Assembly: GCF_029338275.1 (NCBI RefSeq)
Contig: NZ_CP119789.1
Location: forward strand, 1,550,001 to 1,614,000
Reading direction: 5' to 3'
DNA: 64,000 nt
Source: Haloarcula ordinaria
GTDB taxonomy: Archaea > Halobacteriota > Halobacteria > Halobacteriales > Haloarculaceae
The notes below the pieces were generated by a model. The model had not been told where the DNA came from. It did not search any database and was given only the letters and a program-made list of their open reading frames with translations. This document shows, piece after piece, positions 17,680 to 26,463 of the stretch (position 1 is the first letter of the stretch; each line of letters begins with the position of its first letter). Both the position numbers and the translations under genes were made by a program.

Positions 17680-17778
17680 CTACACTGCCTCCATGAGGTG
17701 GCGGGACTGCATCGGTTCGAAGCGGACGACCGACCGAGAGGCATCTCGAGCCTCCCACGGCCCGCCTGACGGATTCAT
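17680..17778 (-). CDS. Possible 32-residue upstream ORF of the sulfatase-fold gene
   Basis: ATG at 17778 opens 32 codons closed by TAG immediately before the ATG at 17679. The peptide begins MNPSGGPWEARD and has no recognisable domain. A TATA-like CTTTACC lies about 26 nt before its ATG, which would make it the first codon of the transcript, so ribosomes would have to finish it before reaching the main gene. It may be a small real protein or a leader. The layout is seen; the role is not known. Confidence 0.3.
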   Translation of the reverse strand: MNPSGGPWEARDASRSVVRFEPMQSRHLMEAV

Positions 17779-18030
17779 ACTGTTATAACAGGGGGTAAAG
17801 TACTGAATGTATTGGTTCGTTCCGGTACCCGGGCGAGAAATAAACCGGAAACTCCGGTTGTTCGCCGACCACGAGGCGGTCGCTGTCACAGAGTGTCGCC
17901 GAGCCCGTCGACTCGACCACCGGCAGCGAGACGGCATTCACGCGCAGTGTCGACGCACGGACGCAAAATAGTTCCTTCGCTGTGACCCTGTGTGCTGGTC
18001 CCACCGACGTCTGTGGCTTTCGGGACCCGC
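17779..18030. other. Intergenic region between the sulfatase and channel genes
   Basis: This stretch holds the AT-rich promoter area around 17780-17815 (TATAA near 17783) and otherwise nothing coding that I can support. Confidence 0.5.
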
Positions 18031-19050
18031 TTATTCGGTGCTGTCGCCGGATTCGCTCTCGTCCAACTCGGCAACCGACCGGGCCTGCCCCATCCAGCCG
18101 TCGATGTTCTCGGCGACGTAGTCTTTCCCACCGAGACCGACGGCGACGCCGATTCCGATGGCCAGTGCGAGCGCCAAAGCGCCGAGGAAGGCGACCATGA
18201 ACGTGGTGAACAGACTCGTCAGCGGGTCGATCTCGAACCCGACCGTCCCGAGCGCGATGGTGATGGTGATGTAGTAGATGAGTATCTTCACTGCGAGGCC
18301 GGCGAGGTCCATCGCGCGGCTCTCGTCAGTGCCGCTGATGAGCGCGGCGACCCGCTCTGCGAGCCAGATCCCGACCAGTAACACCAGCAGTCCCGCGACG
18401 AGCGCCGGGAAGTAGCCTGCGAAGGTGTTCAGTAGTTCCGACAGCGGCCCGATTTCGATGATGTCTGCGACGGCGACCAGCGTCAGGAGGTAGATGTAGT
18501 AGGTGACGACGGTTCCGACGAGGCGGCCGAACTCGCCCTCGGTGTCGCCGAACCGCTCGAAGGGCGTTCCCCGGAGGTACGGCCCGATGCCGAAACTCCC
18601 GACCAGGTCGGCGACGGCGCTCCCGACGAACCGGCCGACGATGAACCCGATGACGAGCACGACGATGGCGCCGAGGATGACCGGGAGGAACGACCCGAGG
18701 TCAGCGAGCAGCGACGAGAGCGCGTCGATCTCCAGGACGCTCGCGGCGGCGACGACGGTCACGAAGTAGACGTAGTACGCCACGAGTTTCCCGAGCGCGC
18801 GAGCGAGTCCGTCATCGCCGGACGAACTCAGTGCGGTCCCTTTCGCAAACTTGTCGAGCCCGATTCGCTGGACCACTCGCGTCACGATACCGCCGAGGAC
18901 ACGCCCGATGATGTACCCGACGACGAGTATGAGGAGTACCCCGACGATCGTCGGGATGTACGCGATGACGTCACCGATGGTCTCCGTGATCATGTCTGTG
19001 AACGATGCCTGGAGGAACATGGCTGCGAACAGTGGAATTATGCCGTTCAT
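18031..19050 (-). CDS. Mechanosensitive-channel-like membrane protein (conserved TM-helix repeat family)
   Basis: The product is 339 residues from the ATG at 19050. It consists of four to five repeats of a hydrophobic helix followed by VGxIIGRxLGG or VGRFVGSAVADLV, for example LLILVVGYIIGRVLGGIVTRVVQRIG and VVLVIGFIVGRFVGSAVADLVGS. Between them lie helices with YYVYFVTVVAAA or YYIYLLTLVAVA. This is the TM-helix repeat placed at the front of some MscS-type channels, without an MscS beta domain here. A role in osmotic or turgor sensing is plausible. The acidic tail ends in ESGDSTE. A TTG at 19068 is a weaker start. Confidence 0.82.
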   Translation of the reverse strand: MNGIIPLFAAMFLQASFTDMITETIGDVIAYIPTIVGVLLILVVGYIIGRVLGGIVTRVVQRIGLDKFAKGTALSSSGDDGLARALGKLVAYYVYFVTVVAAASVLEIDALSSLLADLGSFLPVILGAIVVLVIGFIVGRFVGSAVADLVGSFGIGPYLRGTPFERFGDTEGEFGRLVGTVVTYYIYLLTLVAVADIIEIGPLSELLNTFAGYFPALVAGLLVLLVGIWLAERVAALISGTDESRAMDLAGLAVKILIYYITITIALGTVGFEIDPLTSLFTTFMVAFLGALALALAIGIGVAVGLGGKDYVAENIDGWMGQARSVAELDESESGDSTE

Positions 19051-19686
19051 ACTGTGATGATACGTCAATACGATTACGTGTTAGTAACGTCCCGATTACC
19101 GAGATAATGTATTTATTCTGGCACGTATCCGAAGCAGAAACAGCTCAATGCTGGGTCGAAGTGCATACCTTGTGTGCACGACGAACCGACGAGGTGCCAG
19201 GGCTCGGCGCTGGTGATACAGTTCACTTATCGGGGGACTGTCTGTCAACGTCTGTCCGACGGAGACTTCGAGGGCTACGGCGGACGACACGTCCCCGAGT
19301 CGCTCACGGACTCCCTCGAACAGCTGGGCTGGCGACCGCGTACGACGACATCTACGCCACCTCTGGAGCGAGTCCGGGCCACCGTCCCGACCCGCAACCC
19401 TCCAGAGAGAGAATGACTGCAGTGCCGACGTTCCCACAACTTCGTAGTCACATACCTCATACGCTGGTCTCGCAGTACCGATTGTTCCGGTTTTCCGAAA
19501 AATCCCCCGAACGCGGTCTTCGTTGCGGTCTCCGGATTCAAACTGGATTTTACCTACCACGGGCAATTTACTCCTACTGCACGATTTGTCGAGTGGAACG
19601 ATGCATTACCGCCCTCCAGACCAGTTCTGTTCGATTGCACAGCGACGGTTCGCGATTTTTCCCGCCTCCCCCCAGGAGGTGGTACC
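19051..19686. other. Non-coding stretch containing a trpB fragment and the promoter of the BGTF gene
   Basis: Apart from the decayed trpB start (19214-19352), I find no supported gene in this relatively AT-rich 0.6 kb. A strong ribosome binding site, AGGAGGTG, lies just before the GTG at 19687. Confidence 0.5.
19214..19352 (+). pseudogene. Decayed duplicate of the trpB promoter and 5' end
   Basis: About 139 nt align almost base for base with 24246-24378 of the intact trpB locus. The match includes the promoter side (GATA-AGTT region) and the shared TGTCTGTCAACGT just before the start codon. The trpB ATG is CTG here (19252-19254). The next codons still encode the SDGDFEGYGGRHVPE stretch (SEGDFEGYGGRHVPE in trpB). 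A 5-nt insertion after CAGCTGG then shifts the frame before the ATAYDDI-encoding part. The copy ends there, without the catalytic domain. It is a relic of a duplication or failed gene transfer. Confidence 0.85.
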
Positions 19687-21072
19687 GTGAGACTCCGAGC
19701 GTTCGCACTTGTCGGGCTCTTGCTCGGCACGGTCGTCCTCGGTGCCGCCCCAGCCGCCGCCGACCAGACGGCGACGATCGACGCGGAGAGCCTCCCGCTC
19801 CACGCCGACGACCGGCAGGTCGTCAGGGGCGAGACGACCGTCAGTCCGGGGTCGGAACTGACCGTTCGCCTCCGGTCGAGTAACGCCAGCAACCCCTTCC
19901 TCTATCAGGAGTCCACCCGCGTCCTCCAGGACGGGACGTTCGCCGCGACGTTCGACGTGAGCCAGGTCCCCGCCAACGTCAGCGTCAACCTCGTGGTCCA
20001 CTCCGATGGCGAGACGCTCGTCGAGCGGGACAGCAGGGTCGTCGCGTGTGACGGCAACTGTTCGGACCCGGCACCCCCGACGCCCGAGCCTACCCCCGAA
20101 CCGACGGAGACGGAGTGGGAGGGGTCGGGATTCGACGTACGACGGGTCACGACGGTCGAACAGGGCGCCACTGCGACCATCCCGCTCTCGATGGAGGGAG
20201 TCGAGGTGGCCACCGTCTCCATCGGCGGTCCGGACGTGAACTACGTCATCAACGCGACGGTGACCGACGGGGACGCCGACGGCGAAGCGCAGGTGCTGTT
20301 CAATACCAGCAACGCGGGGACCGACGGCGCGACGCTCACCGTCGCAGATCCCGACGACGACCTGACGGTGACGAACGACGAACCGGCCCTCCCGTCGACG
20401 CTCGATCCGGCTGACTACGAGATTCGCCTGTACGAGGGCGTCGGAACTGCCGGGCAACCGGCCGCCCTCGGCACGCTCTCTGTCACCGACGACGGAACGA
20501 CGGACACGAAGTACAACGTCTCCGAGGGCCCCGAGTTCGGGTTCGAACAGAGCATCGTCCGCACGCGACAGGGCGAGACGGCTCGAATCGAAATCTCGCT
20601 CAGGAGCGCACCCGCCGCTACCGTCTCCATCGGTGGTCCGGAATCCGGGTACGAGATCAACGCGACGGTCCGTGACGGCGACGGGGACGACCGCGTGACG
20701 CTGTTGTTCGACACTGGTGCCGCCGGTCACGACGGTTCGACGCTGTCGACGGCGGGAGATGCCGACAGCGTGACGGTCGAACCCGGGTCGGAGGTCGCCC
20801 TCGACACGCGCCTCGACGCGGGCGACTACGACCTCTCGCTGGCCCGTGGGACCGCCATCGACGCTGACGTCGACGACATCGGGACGCTCGTCGTCCAGCC
20901 GAGCGGTGACGAGACGTCCCCGACGGCGACGCAGACGGCCGCGCTGTCGGATTCGGATACCCCGTCGCGCCAGTCGAGTGGTGCCCTCGGTGCCGGGCTC
21001 GGCTCGCTCGCTATCGGGGGCATTCTGGCTGCCGCCGCGGCGGTGCTGCTGCTCCGGTCGTTCGTCGCCTGA
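19687..21072 (+). CDS. BGTF-type surface protein with two repeated beta domains
   Basis: The product is 461 residues. A signal peptide (residues 1-25, ending AAPAAA) leads a Sec-type exported protein. A TPEPTPEPT linker (about 125-137) precedes two related beta domains, about 145-270 and 285-410. Each opens with a VxTxxQGxTAxI motif, continues with TVSIGGPxxxYxINATVxDGD and ends with LDxxDYxxxL. After a Ser/Thr-rich segment the C-terminal helix LGSLAIGGILAAAAAVLLL anchors it in the membrane. This matches haloarchaeal BGTF surface domains next to S-layer-like proteins. The start is GTG with a strong Shine-Dalgarno sequence. Confidence 0.8.
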   Translation: MRLRAFALVGLLLGTVVLGAAPAAADQTATIDAESLPLHADDRQVVRGETTVSPGSELTVRLRSSNASNPFLYQESTRVLQDGTFAATFDVSQVPANVSVNLVVHSDGETLVERDSRVVACDGNCSDPAPPTPEPTPEPTETEWEGSGFDVRRVTTVEQGATATIPLSMEGVEVATVSIGGPDVNYVINATVTDGDADGEAQVLFNTSNAGTDGATLTVADPDDDLTVTNDEPALPSTLDPADYEIRLYEGVGTAGQPAALGTLSVTDDGTTDTKYNVSEGPEFGFEQSIVRTRQGETARIEISLRSAPAATVSIGGPESGYEINATVRDGDGDDRVTLLFDTGAAGHDGSTLSTAGDADSVTVEPGSEVALDTRLDAGDYDLSLARGTAIDADVDDIGTLVVQPSGDETSPTATQTAALSDSDTPSRQSSGALGAGLGSLAIGGILAAAAAVLLLRSFVA

Positions 21073-21332
21073 CACTCACTGTTACCTGTCACTCCAGGTC
21101 TCCCGGACTTTTGTGCTGCGTGTCTCGATGGGGCTCCTCGATGTCGTGATTCTGGCTCGATAGTCAGAGCGGGGCGCCGATGGCCGGCGCGAAGGAACAC
21201 GCGGCGACGCTGCCGCTGTCGACGACTGCGGGGGCTCGGTCGTGTGTCGGCGACGGTCCGGATACTCGACTTCGGACCCGACGGATGGGGCAGTCCGCTG
21301 GCTCGTCCCGATATCGGTTCTCGACGCCGATA
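21073..21332. other. Intergenic region, nothing identified
   Basis: This is the convergent space between the BGTF and HTH genes. I see no supported gene, promoter or repeat in it. Confidence 0.4.
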
Positions 21333-21941
21333 CTACCGCCGAGCGACGTAGACGGCCAGGCTGAGGACGGTCAGACAGCCACAGAAAAACAGGAGTCCGG
21401 GTTCGAACACTTCGAAGACCAGCCACACGAGCGACCCGCCGGGGTCCGGCGAGGCCGCCGTGGGGCTGGCGGGTCCGAGGACACTGTCTCTGGCAGGACT
21501 TGCGAGCCGTTCTGCCCCCCACTGGACGAACAGGCTCGCGAGGCCGAGCAATCCGAGGCCCGCGACCACGTCTGTCAGCGATCGCTGCAGGCGTGGCCGC
21601 AGGTCGCCGTCGCCGACGAAGACGATGGGGTCGCTCGCCGGCCCGTAGACGGTCATCTCGTTGCCCTTCTCGGAGTAGACAGTCTCTATGGGTTCGATGA
21701 GGCCGGCCTCTCGGAGGTTCGTCACGTGGTAGTGGACGTTCTGGACGGAGGTGTCACACCGCTCGGCTATCTCCGAGGGCGTTCCCGGCTGGTCGAACAG
21801 CGTCCGGAACAGCGCCCGGCCGGTGTCCGACGCCAGCGCGTCGAGCACCTCGTCGGTCGCCCGCTCGTCGACGTCGAGGACGCGCGGTGTCTCGTCGGGT
21901 GCCGCTGTGCGTTGTTGAATCTGGTCGATGAGTCCCGACAT
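21333..21941 (-). CDS. ArsR-like winged-helix protein with two C-terminal membrane helices
   Basis: The product is 202 residues. The winged helix (about 28-90) reads VLDALASDTGRALFRTLFDQPGTPSEIAERCDTSVQNVHYHVTNLREAGLIEP in outline, the pattern of haloarchaeal ArsR-type HTH proteins. The C-terminal part has two hydrophobic helices, about 125-142 and 170-198, so the regulator is membrane-tethered. It could relay a membrane signal to promoters. The neighbouring BGTF and protease genes are candidates for targets, which is inference only. Confidence 0.85.
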   Translation of the reverse strand: MSGLIDQIQQRTAAPDETPRVLDVDERATDEVLDALASDTGRALFRTLFDQPGTPSEIAERCDTSVQNVHYHVTNLREAGLIEPIETVYSEKGNEMTVYGPASDPIVFVGDGDLRPRLQRSLTDVVAGLGLLGLASLFVQWGAERLASPARDSVLGPASPTAASPDPGGSLVWLVFEVFEPGLLFFCGCLTVLSLAVYVARR

Positions 21942-22005
21942 ACGTGTCGCTAGCGTGTACTGAAAGGCGAACCTACAAAGGGCTACGGCAGACTAAAAAC
22001 CAGAT

Positions 22006-23334
22006 TTAACCGGTCTCGCTCCCGTCTGCCGCCGTCCGGTTGTCGGCCGCGCGGACCGCTGCGACGGGGTCGACCTCGCCGTGGCCGGTCGCGTAGTCGA
22101 CGCCGGTCGCCGCGACGTCCTCGCTCGTGAGTTCGAGCAGGAGTTCGACGTGTCGCGGCGAGAGCGAGTCGTCCGCGGCCAGCACGAGTGCGGCGGTCCC
22201 GCCGACGTAGGGGACGGCCGCCGACGACCCGACGAACCCCCGGTCGGAGACGGCGGCGAACCGACGGTCCGGAGCGACCACGTCGATGCCCGTCCGGCCG
22301 TCGGCCGTCGGCCCGCGCGAACTGAACGGTTCGACCCGGTCGACCCGACTGTTGTACGCCCCGACCGCGAGTACCCCGTGGGCCGTCGCCGGGGCGACCA
22401 GGCTCCCACTCGGGGTCGAATGCTGTAACTCGTGGGTGGGCGAGACGACGCGGAGGCGGGCACCGGTCGGGTCCTGCGGGCCGCGGACGACGACGAAGTA
22501 CTCGCCCGGCGAGACGTCGGCGACGATCCGCTCGTTCGGCACGTCGTCCGCGCGATAGGCCTGTGAGCGGGCGACCAGGCGCGGGGAACTCCCGTTCTCG
22601 CGGTACAGCTCGAGCGTGTAGTCCTCGCCGGCGTGGGCCCGCTCCCACGACAGCCACATCGTCACCCGCGTTCCGCCCCGGAGCCTGTTGCGCCGGCTCT
22701 CGGCGTCGAACTGGAGGACGCCGTCGTCGACGGCGGTGCGGTCGTAGGTCCCCTGCCAGTGGGAGTCCGCGAGGTTCCCGGCGGGCGCGACCACGAGTGT
22801 CCCGTCGTCGGTGGCTCGTTCGACGGTTCGGGCCACGGGGCCGGTCCCGTCGCCGGGCTGGCCGTAGAACGAGACCGGGGCGACGATCACGTCGACGTCA
22901 CGGCGGGTCAACCACTCGACTGCCCGCCGATAACTGTCGACCCCGCCGACCCGCGCCAGGTAGAGGGCAGCGTCGGGCGCGGTCCGAGCGAGGACGGTCG
23001 CGGTGGCTGTGCCGTGGCTGTTGGCATCACCACGTACCCCGCCCCGACCGAACGCACGGGTCTCTCGGACGTGGCCCGACAGCGCGCGCGAATCGAGGTC
23101 GAACCCGGCGACGTCGACCACCCCGACAGAGACGTTCGAACCGGTTATCCCGGCCCGGTGGAGCCGCCGGAACTCACCGTCGCTGGTCGCGACCGTCGGG
23201 TCCGCGTCGGCGGCCGCGGTCCCGTCGGGTGCCGACGTCGGCGTCGTCATCACCGCGAACAGCCCGATTCCGACGGTGAGGAGCGCGATCCCGACGGCCG
23301 CCAGCGCCGTCGCGACGTGGGCCCGGTCAGGCAT
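22006..23334 (-). CDS. Exported subtilisin-like (S8) serine protease
   Basis: The product is 442 residues from the ATG at 23334. An N-terminal hydrophobic segment (about 8-30) acts as signal or anchor. The triad is Asp in VGVVDVAGFD (about 74), His in SHGTATATVLA (about 107) and Ser in GSSAAVPYVGGTAAL (about 371); the oxyanion Asn is in PAGN (about 187). Between Asn and Ser an inserted beta-sandwich-like region (about 205-300, with WLSW and YFVVVRG) resembles a PPC domain. The start overlaps the end of the upstream lipoprotein gene in ATGCCTGA, so the two form an operon. Confidence 0.85.
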   Translation of the reverse strand: MPDRAHVATALAAVGIALLTVGIGLFAVMTTPTSAPDGTAAADADPTVATSDGEFRRLHRAGITGSNVSVGVVDVAGFDLDSRALSGHVRETRAFGRGGVRGDANSHGTATATVLARTAPDAALYLARVGGVDSYRRAVEWLTRRDVDVIVAPVSFYGQPGDGTGPVARTVERATDDGTLVVAPAGNLADSHWQGTYDRTAVDDGVLQFDAESRRNRLRGGTRVTMWLSWERAHAGEDYTLELYRENGSSPRLVARSQAYRADDVPNERIVADVSPGEYFVVVRGPQDPTGARLRVVSPTHELQHSTPSGSLVAPATAHGVLAVGAYNSRVDRVEPFSSRGPTADGRTGIDVVAPDRRFAAVSDRGFVGSSAAVPYVGGTAALVLAADDSLSPRHVELLLELTSEDVAATGVDYATGHGEVDPVAAVRAADNRTAADGSETG

Positions 23335-24139
23335 CGCTCGCTCCCGTCGGGACGTCCGCCGTTCCCGCTCCGACGGCCTGGTCACGACCGACCGGGCGGG
23401 CCTGACTCGATGCCCATTCCGGTCGTTCGACGGTCACCCCGCCGGCGCTCACCACCCGGTAGGTGTACGTCCGCGCCCGGACGTGTCGGCCCCACTTGTT
23501 GCGCTCGACGGTCACGAACGTCACGGCGAACAGTTCGATGCGCCCGCTTGCGGTGACGACGGCCCGCCCCTCGTACCGGACCTCGTCGGCCTCCAGTCGC
23601 TCACCGCTCGGCGGGCCGCCATCGTCGGCCGCGAGCACGTACCGGCGTGGCGTGCCATCCTCGACGGTGCGCACGGTGTACCGCCCGGCGGAGAGCCACC
23701 GTTCGAGTCGCGCCGTCCGGTAGCGCGTCGCCGGGGCGACGTCGCTCCGGACCGCGGTCACTCGCTGGTCGTCGCCGCGCCGGTACCCGGCTGCGGGGCC
23801 GCGCCACGTCTCGACGCGCCGACGTTCGGCACCACGCTCACGGACTTCGATGGTACGCGCGGTTCCGTTGTCGTCCACCCACACCCGCGTCCTGACGGTG
23901 CCGTTCGTCTCGGCGGTCCGGTTCGACCGGACGGTCTCAAGGTGGACGCTCGAACCCGCGAGCGACCGCTCGTGAGCGGCGACGAGGGCGTCGGCGTCGA
24001 CGGTACCCCCCACGAGGCCCGGTGGGGTAGTCGGGGTCGCTCTGGTCGTCGTGTTCGATTCGTTCGGACCGCTCGTGAGCGTCGTACACCCTGCGCTGAG
24101 GACGAGAAGACAGACGAGGACGGCCCGTAGACTCGCCAT
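23327..24139 (-). CDS. Haloarchaeal lipoprotein (DUF7537-like)
   Basis: The product is 270 residues. The lipobox LSAGC places the lipidated Cys at residue 18, followed by a Thr/Pro-rich linker. The rest is a beta-rich domain with repeated RTARxEV/RTVEDG-type strands, typical of halophile surface lipoproteins that resemble LolA/LppX-like folds. It overlaps the start of the subtilisin-like gene by 8 nt, so the two are translated together. It may be a substrate, inhibitor or partner of the protease; that is inference. The DUF number is from memory. Confidence 0.7.
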   Translation of the reverse strand: MASLRAVLVCLLVLSAGCTTLTSGPNESNTTTRATPTTPPGLVGGTVDADALVAAHERSLAGSSVHLETVRSNRTAETNGTVRTRVWVDDNGTARTIEVRERGAERRRVETWRGPAAGYRRGDDQRVTAVRSDVAPATRYRTARLERWLSAGRYTVRTVEDGTPRRYVLAADDGGPPSGERLEADEVRYEGRAVVTASGRIELFAVTFVTVERNKWGRHVRARTYTYRVVSAGGVTVERPEWASSQARPVGRDQAVGAGTADVPTGASDA

Positions 24140-24252
24140 TGGCGGGCTTTCTGCCCCCTCACTGAAATGTCCCCGGAACGTTCAAACCGGCGTCGTAGTC
24201 TGGGGCCACCGCCTCCGCCCGAACGTCTCCCGCCCCCCGAACGCCGATATAG

Positions 24253-24258
24253 TTTAAG
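24253..24258 (+). promoter_or_regulatory. TATA box of trpB
   Basis: TTTAAG is centred 28 nt before the ATG at 24284, giving a leaderless or near-leaderless transcript. The same promoter side is partly copied in the pseudogene at 19214. Confidence 0.55.
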
Positions 24259-24283
24259 CCCCGGGGAGAATGTCTGTCAACGT

Positions 24284-25438
24284 ATGTCCGAAGGAGACTT
24301 CGAGGGCTACGGTGGACGACACGTCCCCGAACCCCTCAAAGAGCCCCTCGAACAGCTGGCGACCGCGTACGACGACATCAAGGACACCGACGCGTTCCGC
24401 GAGGAACTGGACGGGCTCTTGCGGGACTTCGCCGGGCGGCCGACGCCCCTGTTTCACGCCGAGAACCTGAGCGAGCGGTGGGGGGCCGATATCTTCCTCA
24501 AGCGCGAGGACCTGCTCCACGGGGGAGCCCACAAGATCAACAACACGCTGGGCCAGGCCCTGCTGGCGAAGAAGGCCAGCCGACCTCGACTCATCGCCGA
24601 GACTGGGGCGGGCCAGCACGGCACCGCGACGGCGATGGCCGGCGCGCTGCTCGACCTCGACACGGAGATCTACATGGGCAAGAAGGACGTCGAGCGCCAG
24701 AAGATGAACGTCTTCAGGATGCGCCTGATGGGCGCGGAGGTCAACGAGGTCACGCGGGGCGACGAGGGCCTTGCCGACGCCGTCGACGCCGCGCTGGAGG
24801 ACTTCGCGCAGAACATCGAAGACACCCACTATCTCGTCGGGAGCGTCGTCGGCCCGGACCCGTTCCCGCGGATGGTCCGGGACTTCCAGAGCGTCATCGG
24901 CCGCGAGGCCCGCGAGCAGTTCCAGGAACGCACCGGCGGCCTCCCCGACGCGGCCGTCGCCTGCGTCGGTGGCGGGAGCAACGCCATGGGGCTTTTCCAC
25001 GCGTTCCGGGACGACGACGTGGCCTTCTACGGTGCGGAGGGCGGCGGCGAGGGGTCGGACTCGCCCCGACACGCCGCCCCGCTGGCGAAGGGCCACGAGG
25101 GCGTCATCCACGGGATGAAGACCCGTGTCATCGACGAGGACGTCGAGGTCCACTCGGTCTCTGCGGGCCTGGACTACCCCGGCGTCGGCCCCGAACATGC
25201 CATGTTCCGTGAGGTCGGTCGCGCGGAGTACCGCGGCATCACGGACGACGAGGCGCTCGCGGCGTTCCGGGAACTCTCCGAGGCGGAGGGCATCATCCCC
25301 GCCCTGGAGACGAGCCACGGCATCGCCTTCGCGAAGCAACTCGCCGAAACCGGCGAGCACGACACCATCCTCGTGAACCTCTCCGGGCGCGGCGACAAGG
25401 ACATGGAGCAGGCGGCCGACCTCTTCGACCTCTCCTGA
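24284..25438 (+). CDS. trpB: Tryptophan synthase beta subunit
   Basis: The product is 384 residues. The PLP Lys is Lys84 in the HGGAHKINN motif, the ETGAGQHG loop follows, and the phosphate-binding GGGSNAMG is present, as are the GMKTR and GLDYPGVGPEH segments typical of the TrpB1 class. It condenses indole with serine to tryptophan. In many haloarchaea trpB lies between trpC and trpA; here neither is next to it, so this is an isolated copy. A second truncated copy of its start lies 5 kb upstream. The ATG at 24284 matches the family start; the frame open from 24167 is not used. Confidence 0.95.
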   Translation: MSEGDFEGYGGRHVPEPLKEPLEQLATAYDDIKDTDAFREELDGLLRDFAGRPTPLFHAENLSERWGADIFLKREDLLHGGAHKINNTLGQALLAKKASRPRLIAETGAGQHGTATAMAGALLDLDTEIYMGKKDVERQKMNVFRMRLMGAEVNEVTRGDEGLADAVDAALEDFAQNIEDTHYLVGSVVGPDPFPRMVRDFQSVIGREAREQFQERTGGLPDAAVACVGGGSNAMGLFHAFRDDDVAFYGAEGGGEGSDSPRHAAPLAKGHEGVIHGMKTRVIDEDVEVHSVSAGLDYPGVGPEHAMFREVGRAEYRGITDDEALAAFRELSEAEGIIPALETSHGIAFAKQLAETGEHDTILVNLSGRGDKDMEQAADLFDLS

Positions 25439-25457
25439 ACCGGGCGTTATCCCCGAC

Positions 25458-26360
25458 TCACTCCGGCGTCGGGTCGTAGTCCGGGCCGACCCGAAGGTCG
25501 AGGACCTGCGTTTCGACGGTCAGGGCCAGCGTGTCGTGGGTGCTCAGTTCCCCGTCGCGGCTGAACGTGATGGGCTCGTGGTGGCCGGTCACGGATATCT
25601 CCTCGGCGCGGACGTGCGTCACGCCGGGGGTGTCAGCCGCGAACAGCCGGTGGCCGACGGCCTCGGCGACCAGGTTCGTGGGGGGCATCCGCTCGACGAT
25701 AGCGACGTCCAGCAGACCGTCCTCCATGTCGGCCTGACCGCCCTCGCCGACGAACTGCCGTGAGTTCCCGACCAGCAGGCACAGCGCCTCGCCCTCCCAG
25801 GTGAACGGTCCGTCGACGCCCACCGCGTCCACGTCGATGTGGAGGCCATCGAACTCCAGGGCCTCCTGGGCGCCCGTGACGAGGAAGGCGAGCGTGCCGA
25901 ACCGTTCCTTGAGTGCGCCGGAGGTCGCGACGCTCGCGTCCGCCGGGAGGCCGGCGATACACGACACCAGGAACGGCTCGCCGTCGGCGAGGCCGACGTC
26001 GACGGTCCGGGTGGTTCCCGTGTCGGCGACGTCGACGCCGTGTTCGACGTCGCTGACCCCGATGTTCCGGGCCAGCAGGTTCGCCGTCCCGGCCGGGACG
26101 ACGCTCAGCGTCACGTCGCCGAGGTGGCCGGCCGCCGCCAGGCCCCGGACCACCTCGTTGATGGTCCCGTCACCGCCACAGACCGCCACCTTCGACGCAC
26201 CTGCTTCGCCGGCCGCCCGACCAAGCTCGACTCCGTCACCGGCCGCCGCCGTCTCGGACACCTCGAACCCGCGGGCCCGCATCAGCCGCGGCACGTAGTC
26301 GGCGTGCTCGCCGTCGCCGCTGGCCGGATTGAGGATACAGCGCCGTGACCCCAGTTGCAT
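25458..26360 (-). CDS. YegS/DAGK-family lipid kinase
   Basis: The product is 300 residues from the ATG at 26360, opening with RRCILNPASGDGEHA, the nucleotide-binding start of diacylglycerol-kinase-catalytic proteins. The GGDGT signature (about 62-66) is followed by the conserved PAGTANLLARNIG. The C-terminal beta domain has DGLLDVAIV and EPITFSRDGEL. It phosphorylates a lipid (diacylglycerol, sphingoid or archaeal diether type), exact substrate unknown. It faces trpB tail to tail with 19 nt between stops. Confidence 0.9.
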   Translation of the reverse strand: MQLGSRRCILNPASGDGEHADYVPRLMRARGFEVSETAAAGDGVELGRAAGEAGASKVAVCGGDGTINEVVRGLAAAGHLGDVTLSVVPAGTANLLARNIGVSDVEHGVDVADTGTTRTVDVGLADGEPFLVSCIAGLPADASVATSGALKERFGTLAFLVTGAQEALEFDGLHIDVDAVGVDGPFTWEGEALCLLVGNSRQFVGEGGQADMEDGLLDVAIVERMPPTNLVAEAVGHRLFAADTPGVTHVRAEEISVTGHHEPITFSRDGELSTHDTLALTVETQVLDLRVGPDYDPTPE

Positions 26361-26463
26361 GCTCGGGCGAACGGTCCTCGCCCTGATAAACGCCTGACCT
26401 TCGACACGACGGGCCCGTTGCACCAACCCGTGTACCTAAGTGTCGAGTTCCGTTACTACGGAT

